DNA from: UMGS1279 sp045577495
GTDB lineage: Bacteria > Bacillota > Clostridia > Oscillospirales > Acutalibacteraceae
Reading direction: 5' to 3'
DNA length: 7,764 nucleotides
Assembly: GCA_045577495.1 (NCBI GenBank)
Contig: JAZNIK010000072.1
Location: forward strand, 1 to 7,764
The position numbers and the translations under genes were made by a program. The notes beneath the pieces were generated by a model, which saw only the letters and a list, made by a program, of their open reading frames with translations, searched no databases and was not told the origin of the DNA. Of the stretch, positions 1-6,244 are shown one piece after another (position 1 is the stretch's first letter; each line of letters starts with the position of its first letter).

Positions 1-575
1 CCGTCTGCTCCACCGATAATACCAACAGAACCTGCCTCTAATGAGTCAAAGCCCAAGAAGGATACTGCGCAAATGTATGTTATAAAAATACCAAGTTGTG
101 CGGCGGCACCTAAAAGCAAACTTTTGGGGTTTGCAATAAGGGGACCAAAGTCGGTCATAGCACCAACACCAATAAAGATAAGGCAAGGATATATGCCGAG
201 CTTAACGCCAAGATATAAAATGTCGATAAGACCTGCATTGATTTCCTGACCAACAGTAACTGTGTTTAAAACGCTTTCGGCAACTCCTGCGGCTTTAAGC
301 TCGTTTAAAAAGTCCTCGGTTATAATTCCGTGAAAGAACATATCCCAGTGAATTTCTCCACCTGCAAAGAGTATCTCGTGAAATACCTCTGCACCGGGAA
401 GGTTTGTAAGTAGCATACCAAAAGCTATTGGTAGAAGTAAGAGCGGCTCGAATTTTTTAACAATTGCCAAAAACATTAAAAGGCAAGAAATTGCTATCAT
501 TATAAGGCATTGCCAATTGTTAGCCAACATATAAAAGCCGGTCTGCTGTAAAAAGTTGGTAATCGCTTCTATCAT
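1..575 (-). CDS. Sodium-translocating decarboxylase beta subunit (OadB/GcdB/MmdB family), 3' end cut by window edge
   Basis: Integral membrane subunit of a biotin-dependent decarboxylase. It decarboxylates carboxybiotin on the carrier subunit and couples this to export of sodium ions. I translated it by hand from an ATG at 575; 191 codons are present and the rest lies beyond position 1. The protein starts MIEAITNFLQQTGF. It shows the family block KKFEPLLLLP (about residues 40-49), then GVGAMTDFGPLIANP (136-150), and ends in GIIGGAD (185-191). The last Asp is, by family knowledge, probably the essential Asp of the GGADGPT motif (Asp203 in Klebsiella OadB). Hydrophobic segments lie near 22-38, 44-60, 117-140 and 153-175. 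The gene begins 12 nt after the biotin carrier stop, with a weak GGCGGTG ribosome site, so it is co-transcribed. The family is certain. The substrate (oxaloacetate, methylmalonyl-CoA or glutaconyl-CoA) cannot be decided without the alpha subunit. Confidence 0.95.
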   Translation of the reverse strand, partial: MIEAITNFLQQTGFYMLANNWQCLIMIAISCLLMFLAIVKKFEPLLLLPIAFGMLLTNLPGAEVFHEILFAGGEIHWDMFFHGIITEDFLNELKAAGVAESVLNTVTVGQEINAGLIDILYLGVKLGIYPCLIFIGVGAMTDFGPLIANPKSLLLGAAAQLGIFITYICAVSFLGFDSLEAGSVGIIGGAD

Positions 576-587
576 AAGAGCACCGCC

Positions 588-953
588 TTATTCGATAACG
601 CAAATGGGAGAACCAGATTCAACAGTAGCACCCTTGCTTACACCAACAAATGTAACTGTACCATCAACAGGAGATACGATTTCGTTCTCCATCTTCATAG
701 CCTCTAAAATAACAAGGATTTGACCCTTTTTAACAGTATCGCCAACATTAACATTTACTGAAAGAATGTTGCCGGGCATAGGAGCATTTACCTTTTCACC
801 ACCAGCGGGTGCGGCAGCTACAGGAGTAGCAGGTGCAGCAGGTGCTACAGGTGCGGGCGCGGCGGCTACAGGTGTTGCTGCCTCTGTTTCGCTAATAAGC
901 TCAATAGAAACCTTATATTCAGTTCCGTTAACATTTACTTTATAATTTTTCAT
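588..953 (-). CDS. Biotin carboxyl carrier protein of the sodium-pump decarboxylase
   Basis: This 121-residue protein carries the carboxyl group on biotin from the carboxyltransferase to the membrane beta subunit. An N-terminal stretch (1-24) is followed by a flexible Ala/Pro/Val linker (about 25-52), which lets the carrier swing between active sites. The C-terminal biotinyl domain (about 54-121) contains the biotinylation motif EAMKMEN with the modified Lys at 87, flanked by the usual APMPG and PVDGTV turns. A separate short carrier protein, rather than a domain fused to the alpha subunit, is typical of methylmalonyl-CoA and glutaconyl-CoA decarboxylases (MmdC/GcdC) and also occurs in some oxaloacetate decarboxylases. 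The ATG at 953 has a GAGGAGAG ribosome site a few bases upstream. It sits between the gamma gene (28-nt gap) and the beta gene (12-nt gap) in one operon. Confidence 0.95.
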   Translation of the reverse strand: MKNYKVNVNGTEYKVSIELISETEAATPVAAAPAPVAPAAPATPVAAAPAGGEKVNAPMPGNILSVNVNVGDTVKKGQILVILEAMKMENEIVSPVDGTVTFVGVSKGATVESGSPICVIE

Positions 954-981
954 TTCAAACTCTCCTCACAAGAAATATTTT

Positions 982-1269
982 TTACACTTGTTCAATTGAT
1001 AGGATTCTAATAGCGGAAATATCTTCGCCCAAATCCTCCGCAATGGCAGCGGCGATGGCGGCAACCACTTCGCGTCTATTTGGAATTTCTGCTTTTTTAA
1101 CGGTGGCGACGCTCTGCTGTGTGGAAACGGGCGTATCAGCAACAGGCGTGTCCGTTTTTTTGGTATTTACATTACAACAAAGACTGATTATTTTGCACAG
1201 AACAATGATGCAAATTAAACCAACAAAAACCGTTCCGACTCCTAATAAAACTACAAAAAGATTGTTCAT
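982..1269 (-). CDS. OadG-family decarboxylase gamma subunit (small membrane subunit)
   Basis: This 95-residue single-pass membrane protein resembles the gamma subunit of sodium-pump decarboxylases, which by family knowledge holds the alpha and beta subunits together. It starts MNNLFVVLLGVGTVF and has one long hydrophobic segment (about residues 4-31). A polar Thr/Val/Gln-rich linker follows, and then a C-terminal helix EVVAAIAAAIAEDL and a tail ending in IRILSIEQV, a layout common in Clostridia OadG proteins. I chose the ATG at 1269 because GGAGGTG lies just upstream; an in-frame ATG at 1296 would add nine residues (MFHLSGGVK) encoded across that ribosome site and is unlikely. It is the first gene after the promoter at 1434-1406. 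Sequence in this family is poorly conserved, so the assignment leans partly on its position beside the carrier and beta genes. Confidence 0.88.
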   Translation of the reverse strand: MNNLFVVLLGVGTVFVGLICIIVLCKIISLCCNVNTKKTDTPVADTPVSTQQSVATVKKAEIPNRREVVAAIAAAIAEDLGEDISAIRILSIEQV

Positions 1270-1317
1270 TTTAACACCTCCACTCAAATGAAACAACTTT
1301 AAAATAATGACTCGTTT

Positions 1318-1368
1318 TATATCCTAAAATAATCTTTTTAAGGATAATATTGCATAGCATATAGGATA
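1318..1368 (-). promoter_or_regulatory. Alternative inverted repeats in the decarboxylase leader
   Basis: Read on the minus strand, the leader contains TATCCTA (1368-1362), then ATCCTTAAAA (1345-1336), then TTTTAGGATA (1329-1320). The last segment can pair either with the near copy (10 bp with one bulged base, short loop) or with the far copy (7 bp perfect), so the two hairpins exclude each other. This could be a mutually exclusive RNA structure or a repeated protein site. No known riboswitch class is recognised, and AT-rich DNA gives such repeats by chance fairly often. Confidence 0.35.
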
Positions 1369-1405
1369 AAAGTCCCTCTTACGCCATTTTAAACTAATCA
1401 CCCTT

Positions 1406-1434
1406 ATTATATAACTTTGTTAAAAAAAAATCAA
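1406..1434 (-). promoter_or_regulatory. Sigma-A-type promoter for the decarboxylase operon
   Basis: On the minus strand, TTGATT (1434-1429) and a perfect TATAAT (1411-1406) are separated by exactly 17 bp. Transcription would start near 1399 and give a leader of about 130 nt before the gamma subunit ATG at 1269. No other consensus promoter is seen between the two divergent genes on this strand. Confidence 0.75.
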
Positions 1435-1466
1435 TATCTTTTTAATATTTTTTTAGAAAATACTAA

Positions 1467-1495
1467 TTGAAAAAATTATCTTTTCGTGTTATCAT
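1467..1495 (+). promoter_or_regulatory. Promoter of the glycosyltransferase gene
   Basis: TTGAAA (1467-1472) and TATCAT (1490-1495) are 17 bp apart, and TGT directly before the -10 makes it an extended -10. The start would be near 1502, leaving a short leader of about 30 nt with AAAGGAGG (1518-1525). It is back to back with the decarboxylase promoter, with the two -35 boxes about 32 bp apart. Confidence 0.72.
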
Positions 1496-1531
1496 AAAAA
1501 CAGTTTATTTTGCTATAAAAGGAGGGTGAAT

Positions 1532-2701
1532 ATGGAACTCAAAGTAGGACTATTTAATGATTCCTTTCCGCCAACTATTGATGGGGTAGCAAATACTGTT
1601 TTTAACTACGCTAATATTATAACCCAAAAATTTGGTAAAGTAGTGGTTGCAACACCGGAATATCCTCACGTTGTTGATGATTATCCCTTTAATGTTCATA
1701 GATATTCCTCTATAAATTTCAGGGGTAAAATGCCTTATCGCGTTGGCAACCCTTTTTCGCCGCTTACAATAAATGAACTGAAAAAACAAAATATGGATAT
1801 TATGCATGTTCACTGTCCTTTTGCTTCATCTGTTTTAGCAAGGCAGGTAAATAATTCATATATTAAAAAAAATCGCAAACCAATTGTTTTTACATATCAT
1901 ACAAAGTTTGATGTTGATTTAGATAAATACGTTCATAATAAAAAGTTCAAAAAGTTAGCACATAACTTTGTTCTTAATAATATTCGCTCGGCCGATGAGG
2001 TTTGGGTTGTATCCAACGGTGCGGGCGAGAGCGTTAGAAATTTTGGTTATCAGGGCGATTATTTGGTTATGCCAAACGGCACCGATTTTCCAAAAGGTAA
2101 GGCAGACCAAGGTTTAACAGAAGAAATAAAAAGAATGTATCGCATCTTGGATAACCAACTTGTATTTCTCTTTGTTGGAAGAATGATGTGGTATAAAAAT
2201 GTAAAGCTTATTTTGGATACCTTAAACGAGTTAAAAAAAGCAGGTGTTAATTTTAAAGCCTTTATGTTGGGCGATGGCACAGACCGACCCGCGATATATC
2301 ATTATTCAAAATCAATAGGTATAGATGATTGTACTGTTTTTACAGGCGCTGTTTACGATAGGGAAAAGGTTCGCGCATTTTTTAGTATTTCTGATTTGCT
2401 TTTGTTTCCCTCAACCTATGATACAAATGGACTTGTTGTTCGTGAAGCTGCGGCGTGTGACTGCGCATCCTTGCTTATTCGTGGCAGTTGTGCCGCAGAG
2501 GGTGTTGAGGATGGAGTGTCGGGTATACTCGCAGAGGAAAACCCCGAGGATTGTGCAAAAAAAATATTAGAGCTTGTTAGGGCAGATGCCTTTGAAAAAT
2601 TAGGTAAAGCCGCGGGTGAAAAGGTTTACTTCTCGTGGGAGCGGTCGGTTGAAATGGCATATAAAAGATATGAAGAAATTTTAAAAAATAAATACAGATA
2701 A
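1532..2701 (+). CDS. GT4-family glycosyltransferase, possibly a diacylglycerol glucosyl- or mannosyltransferase
   Basis: This 389-residue cytosolic, membrane-associated GT-B enzyme would move a sugar from a nucleotide sugar to a lipid or polysaccharide acceptor. The N-terminal acceptor lobe opens with KVGLFNDSFPPTIDGVANTV, the form seen in GT4 enzymes acting on lipids (SqdX, PimB-like and diacylglycerol glucosyltransferases). It also holds MHVHCPF (91-97) and TYHTKFD (121-127). The donor lobe has FVGRMMWYKN (214-223), with Arg217 and Lys222 expected to bind the sugar-nucleotide phosphates. The family EX7E motif appears as DX7E: Asp297 in YDTNG and Glu305 in VVREAAA. I chose the ATG at 1532 because AAAGGAGG ends at 1525; a GTG at 1526 in the same frame overlaps that site. 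The gene stands alone, between its own promoter and a terminator. Acceptor and sugar are unknown; a role in glycolipid or lipoteichoic-acid anchor synthesis is inference. Confidence 0.92.
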   Translation: MELKVGLFNDSFPPTIDGVANTVFNYANIITQKFGKVVVATPEYPHVVDDYPFNVHRYSSINFRGKMPYRVGNPFSPLTINELKKQNMDIMHVHCPFASSVLARQVNNSYIKKNRKPIVFTYHTKFDVDLDKYVHNKKFKKLAHNFVLNNIRSADEVWVVSNGAGESVRNFGYQGDYLVMPNGTDFPKGKADQGLTEEIKRMYRILDNQLVFLFVGRMMWYKNVKLILDTLNELKKAGVNFKAFMLGDGTDRPAIYHYSKSIGIDDCTVFTGAVYDREKVRAFFSISDLLLFPSTYDTNGLVVREAAACDCASLLIRGSCAAEGVEDGVSGILAEENPEDCAKKILELVRADAFEKLGKAAGEKVYFSWERSVEMAYKRYEEILKNKYR

Positions 2702-2702
2702 T

Positions 2703-2750
2703 AAAAACAAAAGTTGCGTCATTAAAATTTCGGCGCAACTTTTTGTTTTT
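2703..2750 (+). terminator. Rho-independent terminator after the glycosyltransferase
   Basis: The GC core GTTGCG (2713-2718) pairs with CGCAAC (2734-2739) across a 15-nt loop. The stem extends outward by A-run to T-run pairing, and the 3' side is a long T-rich tract (2740-2750). It begins right after the glycosyltransferase stop and separates that gene from the transporter promoter 13 bp later. Confidence 0.85.
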
Positions 2751-2762
2751 ATTTTAAAAAGG

Positions 2763-2791
2763 TTGACAATAGAAGTTTATTGTGTTAATAT
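2763..2791 (+). promoter_or_regulatory. Strong promoter for the amino-acid ABC transporter operon
   Basis: A perfect TTGACA (2763-2768) is followed after 17 bp by TAATAT (2786-2791), with TGT making an extended -10. Transcription would start near 2798, giving a leader of about 50 nt. This is the closest match to consensus in the window, which suits a highly expressed binding-protein gene. Confidence 0.85.
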
Positions 2792-2799
2792 ATTATTAC

Positions 2800-2821
2800 T
2801 TTAGCGTGGTAAAACACTAAA
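2800..2821 (+). promoter_or_regulatory. Short inverted repeat at the start of the transporter transcript
   Basis: TTTA (2800-2803) plus GTG (2806-2808) can pair with CAC (2815-2817) plus TAAA (2818-2821), leaving a GC bulge and a GTAAAA loop; a T-rich run follows before the ribosome site AAGGAG. It sits within a few bases of the predicted transcription start, so it could be an operator, a 5'-end stabilising hairpin or a weak attenuator. The stem is only 7 bp. Confidence 0.3.
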
Positions 2822-2846
2822 ATTTATTTTTTAAGGAGAAATTATT

Positions 2847-3641
2847 ATGAAAAAGTTATTGGCACTTGCTCTTGCACTTGTAATGATGTTAACAGTTTTT
2901 GCAGGTTGTGGAGCAAAAACAAGCGATAGTGATTGGGCAAATATTGAAAAAGTCGGTGAGATGGTTATCGGATACACCGTTTATGCCCCTATGAACTATG
3001 AAGAAGACGGCAAGTTTGTTGGATTTGATACAGAGTATGCCGAGGCAGTTTGTGATAAGTTAGGCGTTACTCCTAAGTTTATTGAAATCAACTGGGATAC
3101 CAAAGAGGTTGACCTTGCTGCTAAAAAAATGGACTGCGTATGGAATGGCTTTACAATTACTGCTGAGCGCGAGGAACAGTTAGATTTCACCAATCCTTAT
3201 ATTAAGAACAGACAGGTTGTTGTTATCCGCAAGGCTGATGCCGAAAAATATACCGATACTGCATCACTCAAGGATGCAAAACTCACTGCAGAGAAGAGCT
3301 CTACAGGTGAGGGTGCAATCAAGGACGATGAAAATCTTAGCAAAGCTACTTATGTTGAGTCAGATGTTCAAACATCTGCACTTATGGCAGTTAAGGCCCT
3401 TACATCTGATGCTTGTGTTGTTGATTACACAGTTGCAAGCGCTATGGTAGGCGTTGGCGATTATAGCGACCTTACTGTTATCGAGGGTGTTGAACTTTCT
3501 GTTGAAGAGTATGGCATCGGCTTCCGTACCGGTTCTGATATGGTTGAGAAGGTAAATAAAATCACCAAAGAACTTGTTGAAGATGGCACACTTGAGACTA
3601 TCGCAAAGAAATACGAGCTTGATGCTGTTTTAATTAAATAA
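2847..3641 (+). CDS. Amino-acid ABC transporter substrate-binding lipoprotein (SBP_bac_3 family)
   Basis: This 264-residue extracytoplasmic receptor captures an amino acid and hands it to the permease-ATPase complex encoded just downstream. The N-terminus has a lipoprotein signal: KK, a hydrophobic stretch (4-18) and the lipobox FAGC, so Cys21 should be lipidated and anchor the protein to the outer face of the membrane. The mature part has family-3 features: YAPMNYEEDGKFVGFDTEYA near residues 51-70, the ITAERE turn before LDFTNPY, and VVDYTVA near 191-197. Length is normal for the family. The start is supported by AAGGAG eight bases upstream. The substrate cannot be read from the sequence; polar amino acids such as glutamine, arginine or cystine are the usual ones. 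A strong hairpin follows the stop codon. Confidence 0.95.
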   Translation: MKKLLALALALVMMLTVFAGCGAKTSDSDWANIEKVGEMVIGYTVYAPMNYEEDGKFVGFDTEYAEAVCDKLGVTPKFIEINWDTKEVDLAAKKMDCVWNGFTITAEREEQLDFTNPYIKNRQVVVIRKADAEKYTDTASLKDAKLTAEKSSTGEGAIKDDENLSKATYVESDVQTSALMAVKALTSDACVVDYTVASAMVGVGDYSDLTVIEGVELSVEEYGIGFRTGSDMVEKVNKITKELVEDGTLETIAKKYELDAVLIK

Positions 3642-3670
3642 TTTTATAAATAAACTTTAAAAATTTATTT

Positions 3671-3702
3671 GGGCAGACACGGATTTCCCGTGCCTGCCCT
3701 TT
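3671..3702 (+). terminator. Intercistronic hairpin between binding-protein and permease genes
   Basis: GGGCAG (3671-3676) pairs with CTGCCC (3694-3699), and CACGG (3678-3682) with CCGTG (3688-3692), across one A-C mismatch and a 5-nt loop. Only three T residues follow, so it should be a leaky terminator or an RNA-stabilising structure rather than a full stop. It lies 29 nt after the binding-protein stop and 30 nt before the permease start. In many binding-protein importers such hairpins raise receptor levels above permease levels. Confidence 0.75.
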
Positions 3703-3732
3703 GGAGTATTTCAACCTGAAAGGAAAAAAAAT

Positions 3733-4410
3733 ATGGATTCCTCATTTTTAGGTGTAACACTAGAACTTTTAGAGGGTTTTGGCACCACATTTTTGGTTTT
3801 TGCTCTAACACTTATTCTGGCAATACCTTTGGGACTTATTGTAACTTTTGGTTCTACATGTAGGTTTAAGCCATTAGCTATATTGGTAAGAACTTTTGTA
3901 TGGATAATCAGAGGTACACCCTTGCTTTTGCAAATACTTGTTTTGGTGTATGGTCCGGGCTTGGTGTTTGGAATAAGGGGGTTAGAAAACTATATAGGCG
4001 TTATGATTGCTTTTGTTATTAACTATGCTTGTTATTTTTCCGAGATTTATCGTGGCGGTATTGAGTCAATTCCGCGCGGTCAATACGAGGCAGGTCAAGT
4101 GCTGGGTATGACAAAAAACCAAATATTCTTTAAGGTGGTTTTACCACAGGTTATTAAAAGAATTATTCCGCCAATGGGTAACGAAATAATAACTTTGGTT
4201 AAGGATACATCTCTTGTTAGAATTGTTGGTGCGCTTGTTTTTGCAGGAACACAATACAAAGAAATTTTAGGTCACGCATTTGAATATGTTTCTACAAAAG
4301 CGTTAATTTGGCCACTTTTCTATTCGGGTGCATTTTATTTGATTTTCTGCGGTATTTTAACAATACTGTTTGGATATATCGAAAAGAAGTTAAACTATTA
4401 TAAATCGTAA
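3733..4410 (+). CDS. Polar amino-acid ABC transporter permease (HisM/GlnP family)
   Basis: This 225-residue inner-membrane protein probably works as a homodimer, since only one permease gene is present, and forms the channel for the amino acid delivered by the upstream lipoprotein. Hydrophobic segments lie near residues 17-39, 48-78, 86-104, 163-172 and 192-216. The loop that contacts the ATPase (EAA motif) is visible as YEAGQVLGMTKNQIFFKVVL (118-137). The nearby GTPLLLQ (61-67) and YRGGIESIPRGQ (106-117) are typical of the His/Glu/Gln/Arg permease family. The ATG at 3733 has an AAAGGA site nine bases upstream. Its stop codon is immediately followed by the ribosome site of the ATPase gene (14-nt gap), so the two genes are co-translated. 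Confidence 0.95.
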   Translation: MDSSFLGVTLELLEGFGTTFLVFALTLILAIPLGLIVTFGSTCRFKPLAILVRTFVWIIRGTPLLLQILVLVYGPGLVFGIRGLENYIGVMIAFVINYACYFSEIYRGGIESIPRGQYEAGQVLGMTKNQIFFKVVLPQVIKRIIPPMGNEIITLVKDTSLVRIVGALVFAGTQYKEILGHAFEYVSTKALIWPLFYSGAFYLIFCGILTILFGYIEKKLNYYKS

Positions 4411-4424
4411 GGAGGGGGAAGATT

Positions 4425-5177
4425 ATGCCTATTCTTGAGGTTGAAAATATTGTAAAAAGCTTTGATAAAACTCAGGTTCTGCGTGGTATCAGCTTCTCCT
4501 TAGAACAGGGTGAGGTTGTCGCTATTATCGGTTCTTCGGGTAGTGGTAAAACAACTTTGCTTCGTTGCCTTAATTTTTTAGAGTCGCCCGAACAGGGTAG
4601 CATTAAGGTAAGCGACAAGCTGATTTTCGATGCAGAAAACAAAAAGCATACAGATGAGGAAATTCGCCAAAACAGGCTTCATTTTGGTTTGGTTTTTCAA
4701 CAGTTTAATCTTTTTCCTCAGTATGATGTGCTTAAAAATGTAATATTAGCGCCTACTCTTTTAAAGAAAGGAACAGAGCAGGAGATTGATGCGAACGCCC
4801 GTAGAATTATCGATAGAGTAGGGCTGAGCGATAGAATAAATCACTATCCTTGTCAGCTTTCGGGCGGTCAGCAACAACGCGTTGCTATTGCAAGAGCGTT
4901 GGCATTAAACCCTGATATTCTTTGCTTTGACGAGCCTACAAGCGCACTCGACCCTGAGCTTACAGGCGAAGTTTTAAAGGTTATAAAAAGCCTTAAAAAT
5001 AAAGATACAACTATGATTGTTGTAACCCACGAAATTGAGTTTGCAAAAGAGGTTGCCGATAAGGTTATCTTTATGGCAGATGGTGTTATTGTGGAAGAAG
5101 GCAAACCATCAGAGGTTATTGAGAATCCCAAAAACGAACGAACCAAAGCTTTTTTATCAAGGTTTACAGGAATTTAA
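4425..5177 (+). CDS. Amino-acid ABC transporter ATP-binding protein (GlnQ/HisP family)
   Basis: This 250-residue cytoplasmic ATPase dimerises under the permease and powers import. All the working motifs are intact: Walker A GSSGSGKT (36-43), Q-loop Gln92 in FQQFNLFPQ, signature LSGGQ (145-149), Walker B ILCFDE (165-170) with catalytic Glu170, D-loop SALD (173-176) and switch His202 in VTHE. The FQQFNLFP form and the length of about 250 residues fit the polar amino-acid subfamily. The start follows GGAGGGGG, which abuts the permease stop. No convincing terminator follows, and the convergent endolysin gene ends 43 bp downstream. Substrate is unknown, so no gene symbol is given. Confidence 0.96.
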   Translation: MPILEVENIVKSFDKTQVLRGISFSLEQGEVVAIIGSSGSGKTTLLRCLNFLESPEQGSIKVSDKLIFDAENKKHTDEEIRQNRLHFGLVFQQFNLFPQYDVLKNVILAPTLLKKGTEQEIDANARRIIDRVGLSDRINHYPCQLSGGQQQRVAIARALALNPDILCFDEPTSALDPELTGEVLKVIKSLKNKDTTMIVVTHEIEFAKEVADKVIFMADGVIVEEGKPSEVIENPKNERTKAFLSRFTGI

Positions 5178-5220
5178 ATATTTATAATAAATTGACAGAT
5201 ACAAAAATGAGCGGCTTGTT

Positions 5221-5967
5221 TTATACTCCCAAAATCTTTTTCCAAGTGTTATATCCAACAACACCATCGGGGGTAAGACCAAGTCGCTTTTGCCACTTAA
5301 TAATGGCATTTTTGGTATTAGCGCCAAATTTTCCGTCTGCCTTAATACCAACCGCTTTTTGAATAAGCTTGGTAAGGTTTTTGTTTTTGTATCCTGCTAA
5401 CTGCTTTTTGCAAATTGCTTTTTTTGCCGTAGCTATGCTTTCTTTACCCCAAATTCCATTTGCTTTAAGCTTAAAACCATCTGCAATGGCGGCTTTTTGC
5501 CAGGCAAGAATGTTCTGACTAGTCTTAGATTTTATATTTTTTGTAGCGGAACAACTAAAGGTAGTACGAGGTATTTGTTTATCAGAATACCAAAAAAATT
5601 TATCCTTTCGCGTGTCGATATGAACAAAAGTGTCGTAAAGTCCAATGCCTTTAATTCCTATACTTTCGGCATATTTTGCAACTTCAAGCGGTTTTATATC
5701 CTTAATAACAATATCGGCGGCTTTGCCCTTAGTGTGATTAGAGTTTGTTGACCCGCCAACCTTTTTGTTGTGCGCTTGGCATCGGTAAGCGCTGTTAATG
5801 GTTAGTGATTTACCAAAATGGTTGCGAATTTTTTGCAAATAGTCAATAAGCTTTTCATCAACCTTAACCTCATTGCAACAACTGTTGCCTTTACAAGCAA
5901 ATTCTTTCACCTTAAAATGTTCGCTTAGTTTGGCACTTGATGTTTTAACATATGTTTTAATAGCCAT
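5221..5967 (-). CDS. Endolysin-like M15 zinc peptidase with two C-terminal peptidoglycan-binding repeats
   Basis: This 248-residue enzyme is predicted to cut peptidoglycan cross-bridges or stem peptides. The catalytic domain (about 12-125, Peptidase_M15_3 type) shows INSAYRC (57-63), the zinc motif NHTKGKAAD with His78 and Asp85, and the third ligand His116 in FVHIDT. Two peptidoglycan-binding repeats follow, at about 150-187 and 197-246, each with an ADG/ANG...GI/KFG...T pattern. There is no signal peptide, so it would need a holin to reach the wall; a holin gene lies 10 nt upstream. I chose the ATG at 5967 because GAGGT stands seven bases upstream; the longer frame from 6018 overlaps the holin and lacks such a site. 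Cys25, Cys30 and Cys31 are odd extra residues. It could be a prophage endolysin or a domesticated autolysin. Confidence 0.92.
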   Translation of the reverse strand: MAIKTYVKTSSAKLSEHFKVKEFACKGNSCCNEVKVDEKLIDYLQKIRNHFGKSLTINSAYRCQAHNKKVGGSTNSNHTKGKAADIVIKDIKPLEVAKYAESIGIKGIGLYDTFVHIDTRKDKFFWYSDKQIPRTTFSCSATKNIKSKTSQNILAWQKAAIADGFKLKANGIWGKESIATAKKAICKKQLAGYKNKNLTKLIQKAVGIKADGKFGANTKNAIIKWQKRLGLTPDGVVGYNTWKKILGV

Positions 5968-5977
5968 AATTTTTACC

Positions 5978-6169
5978 TCAAAAGGATTTTTTGTCGGTAG
6001 GGTTGTTAACAATACCAAACGCTACTAAAACGGGTAAAAGCACATCCAAAAGTCCATCTACACAGGAGGATATATCCACTCCGCAAAATTCCTTGGCGCA
6101 GAATACAATAAGCGCCGATACAGATAGCCATAATGCCCAAGACCTAAATCTAGATAAAAAGTTTTTCAT
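5978..6169 (-). CDS. Phi-LC3-type phage holin
   Basis: This 63-residue protein has two hydrophobic segments (about 11-26 and 38-53) joined by a short loop, a basic N-terminus (KNFLSRFRSW) and the C-terminal signature FGIVNNPTDKKSF. Holins of the phi-LC3 family (Phage_holin_1) have the same order: a charged start with RxxxWL, two helices, then GIV(D/N)xPT. They assemble in the membrane and open holes that release endolysin. The family often continues a little further with a SDS-like tail, so this version ends early. The ATG at 6169 has AAAGGAG ten bases upstream. The stop lies 10 nt before the endolysin start, making a two-gene lysis cassette. Small membrane proteins can mislead, but the motif plus the neighbour make the call fairly firm. 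Confidence 0.85.
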   Translation of the reverse strand: MKNFLSRFRSWALWLSVSALIVFCAKEFCGVDISSCVDGLLDVLLPVLVAFGIVNNPTDKKSF

Positions 6170-6202
6170 AAAGTAATTTCTCCTTTTTAAAATTATGGCT
6201 GT

Positions 6203-6208
6203 ATTATA
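6203..6208 (-). promoter_or_regulatory. Possible -10 box for the holin-endolysin pair
   Basis: A perfect TATAAT reads on the minus strand 33 bp before the holin ATG, but the hexamer 17 bp upstream (GAGATA) does not match a sigma-A -35, and there is no TGn extension. If it is a promoter it probably needs an activator. The gap between the hairpin at 6245 and the holin start holds no better candidate. Confidence 0.35.
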
Positions 6209-6244
6209 AATGTAAGTTTTTAGATTATCTCCCCACTAAAAATC

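Noticed and set aside
1043..1291. Plus-strand open frame opposite the gamma subunit
   Set aside because: It is the complement of the OadG-like gene, has no domain pattern, and lies inside a well-supported minus-strand operon.
2719..2733. Loop of the terminator as a small regulatory RNA
   Set aside because: No promoter or conserved structure beyond the terminator stem is visible.
5192..5197. TTGACA hexamer after the transporter operon, as a promoter
   Set aside because: There is no -10 at 16-18 bp and no plus-strand gene downstream.
5968..6018. Longer N-terminus for the endolysin, starting at 6018
   Set aside because: It would overlap the holin gene by about 40 bp and lacks a ribosome site, while the ATG at 5967 has GAGGT at the right distance and starts a sensible domain.
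5991..6176. Plus-strand open frame opposite the holin
   Set aside because: It is low-complexity Ser/Thr/Asn-rich, has no supported start and mirrors the holin gene.
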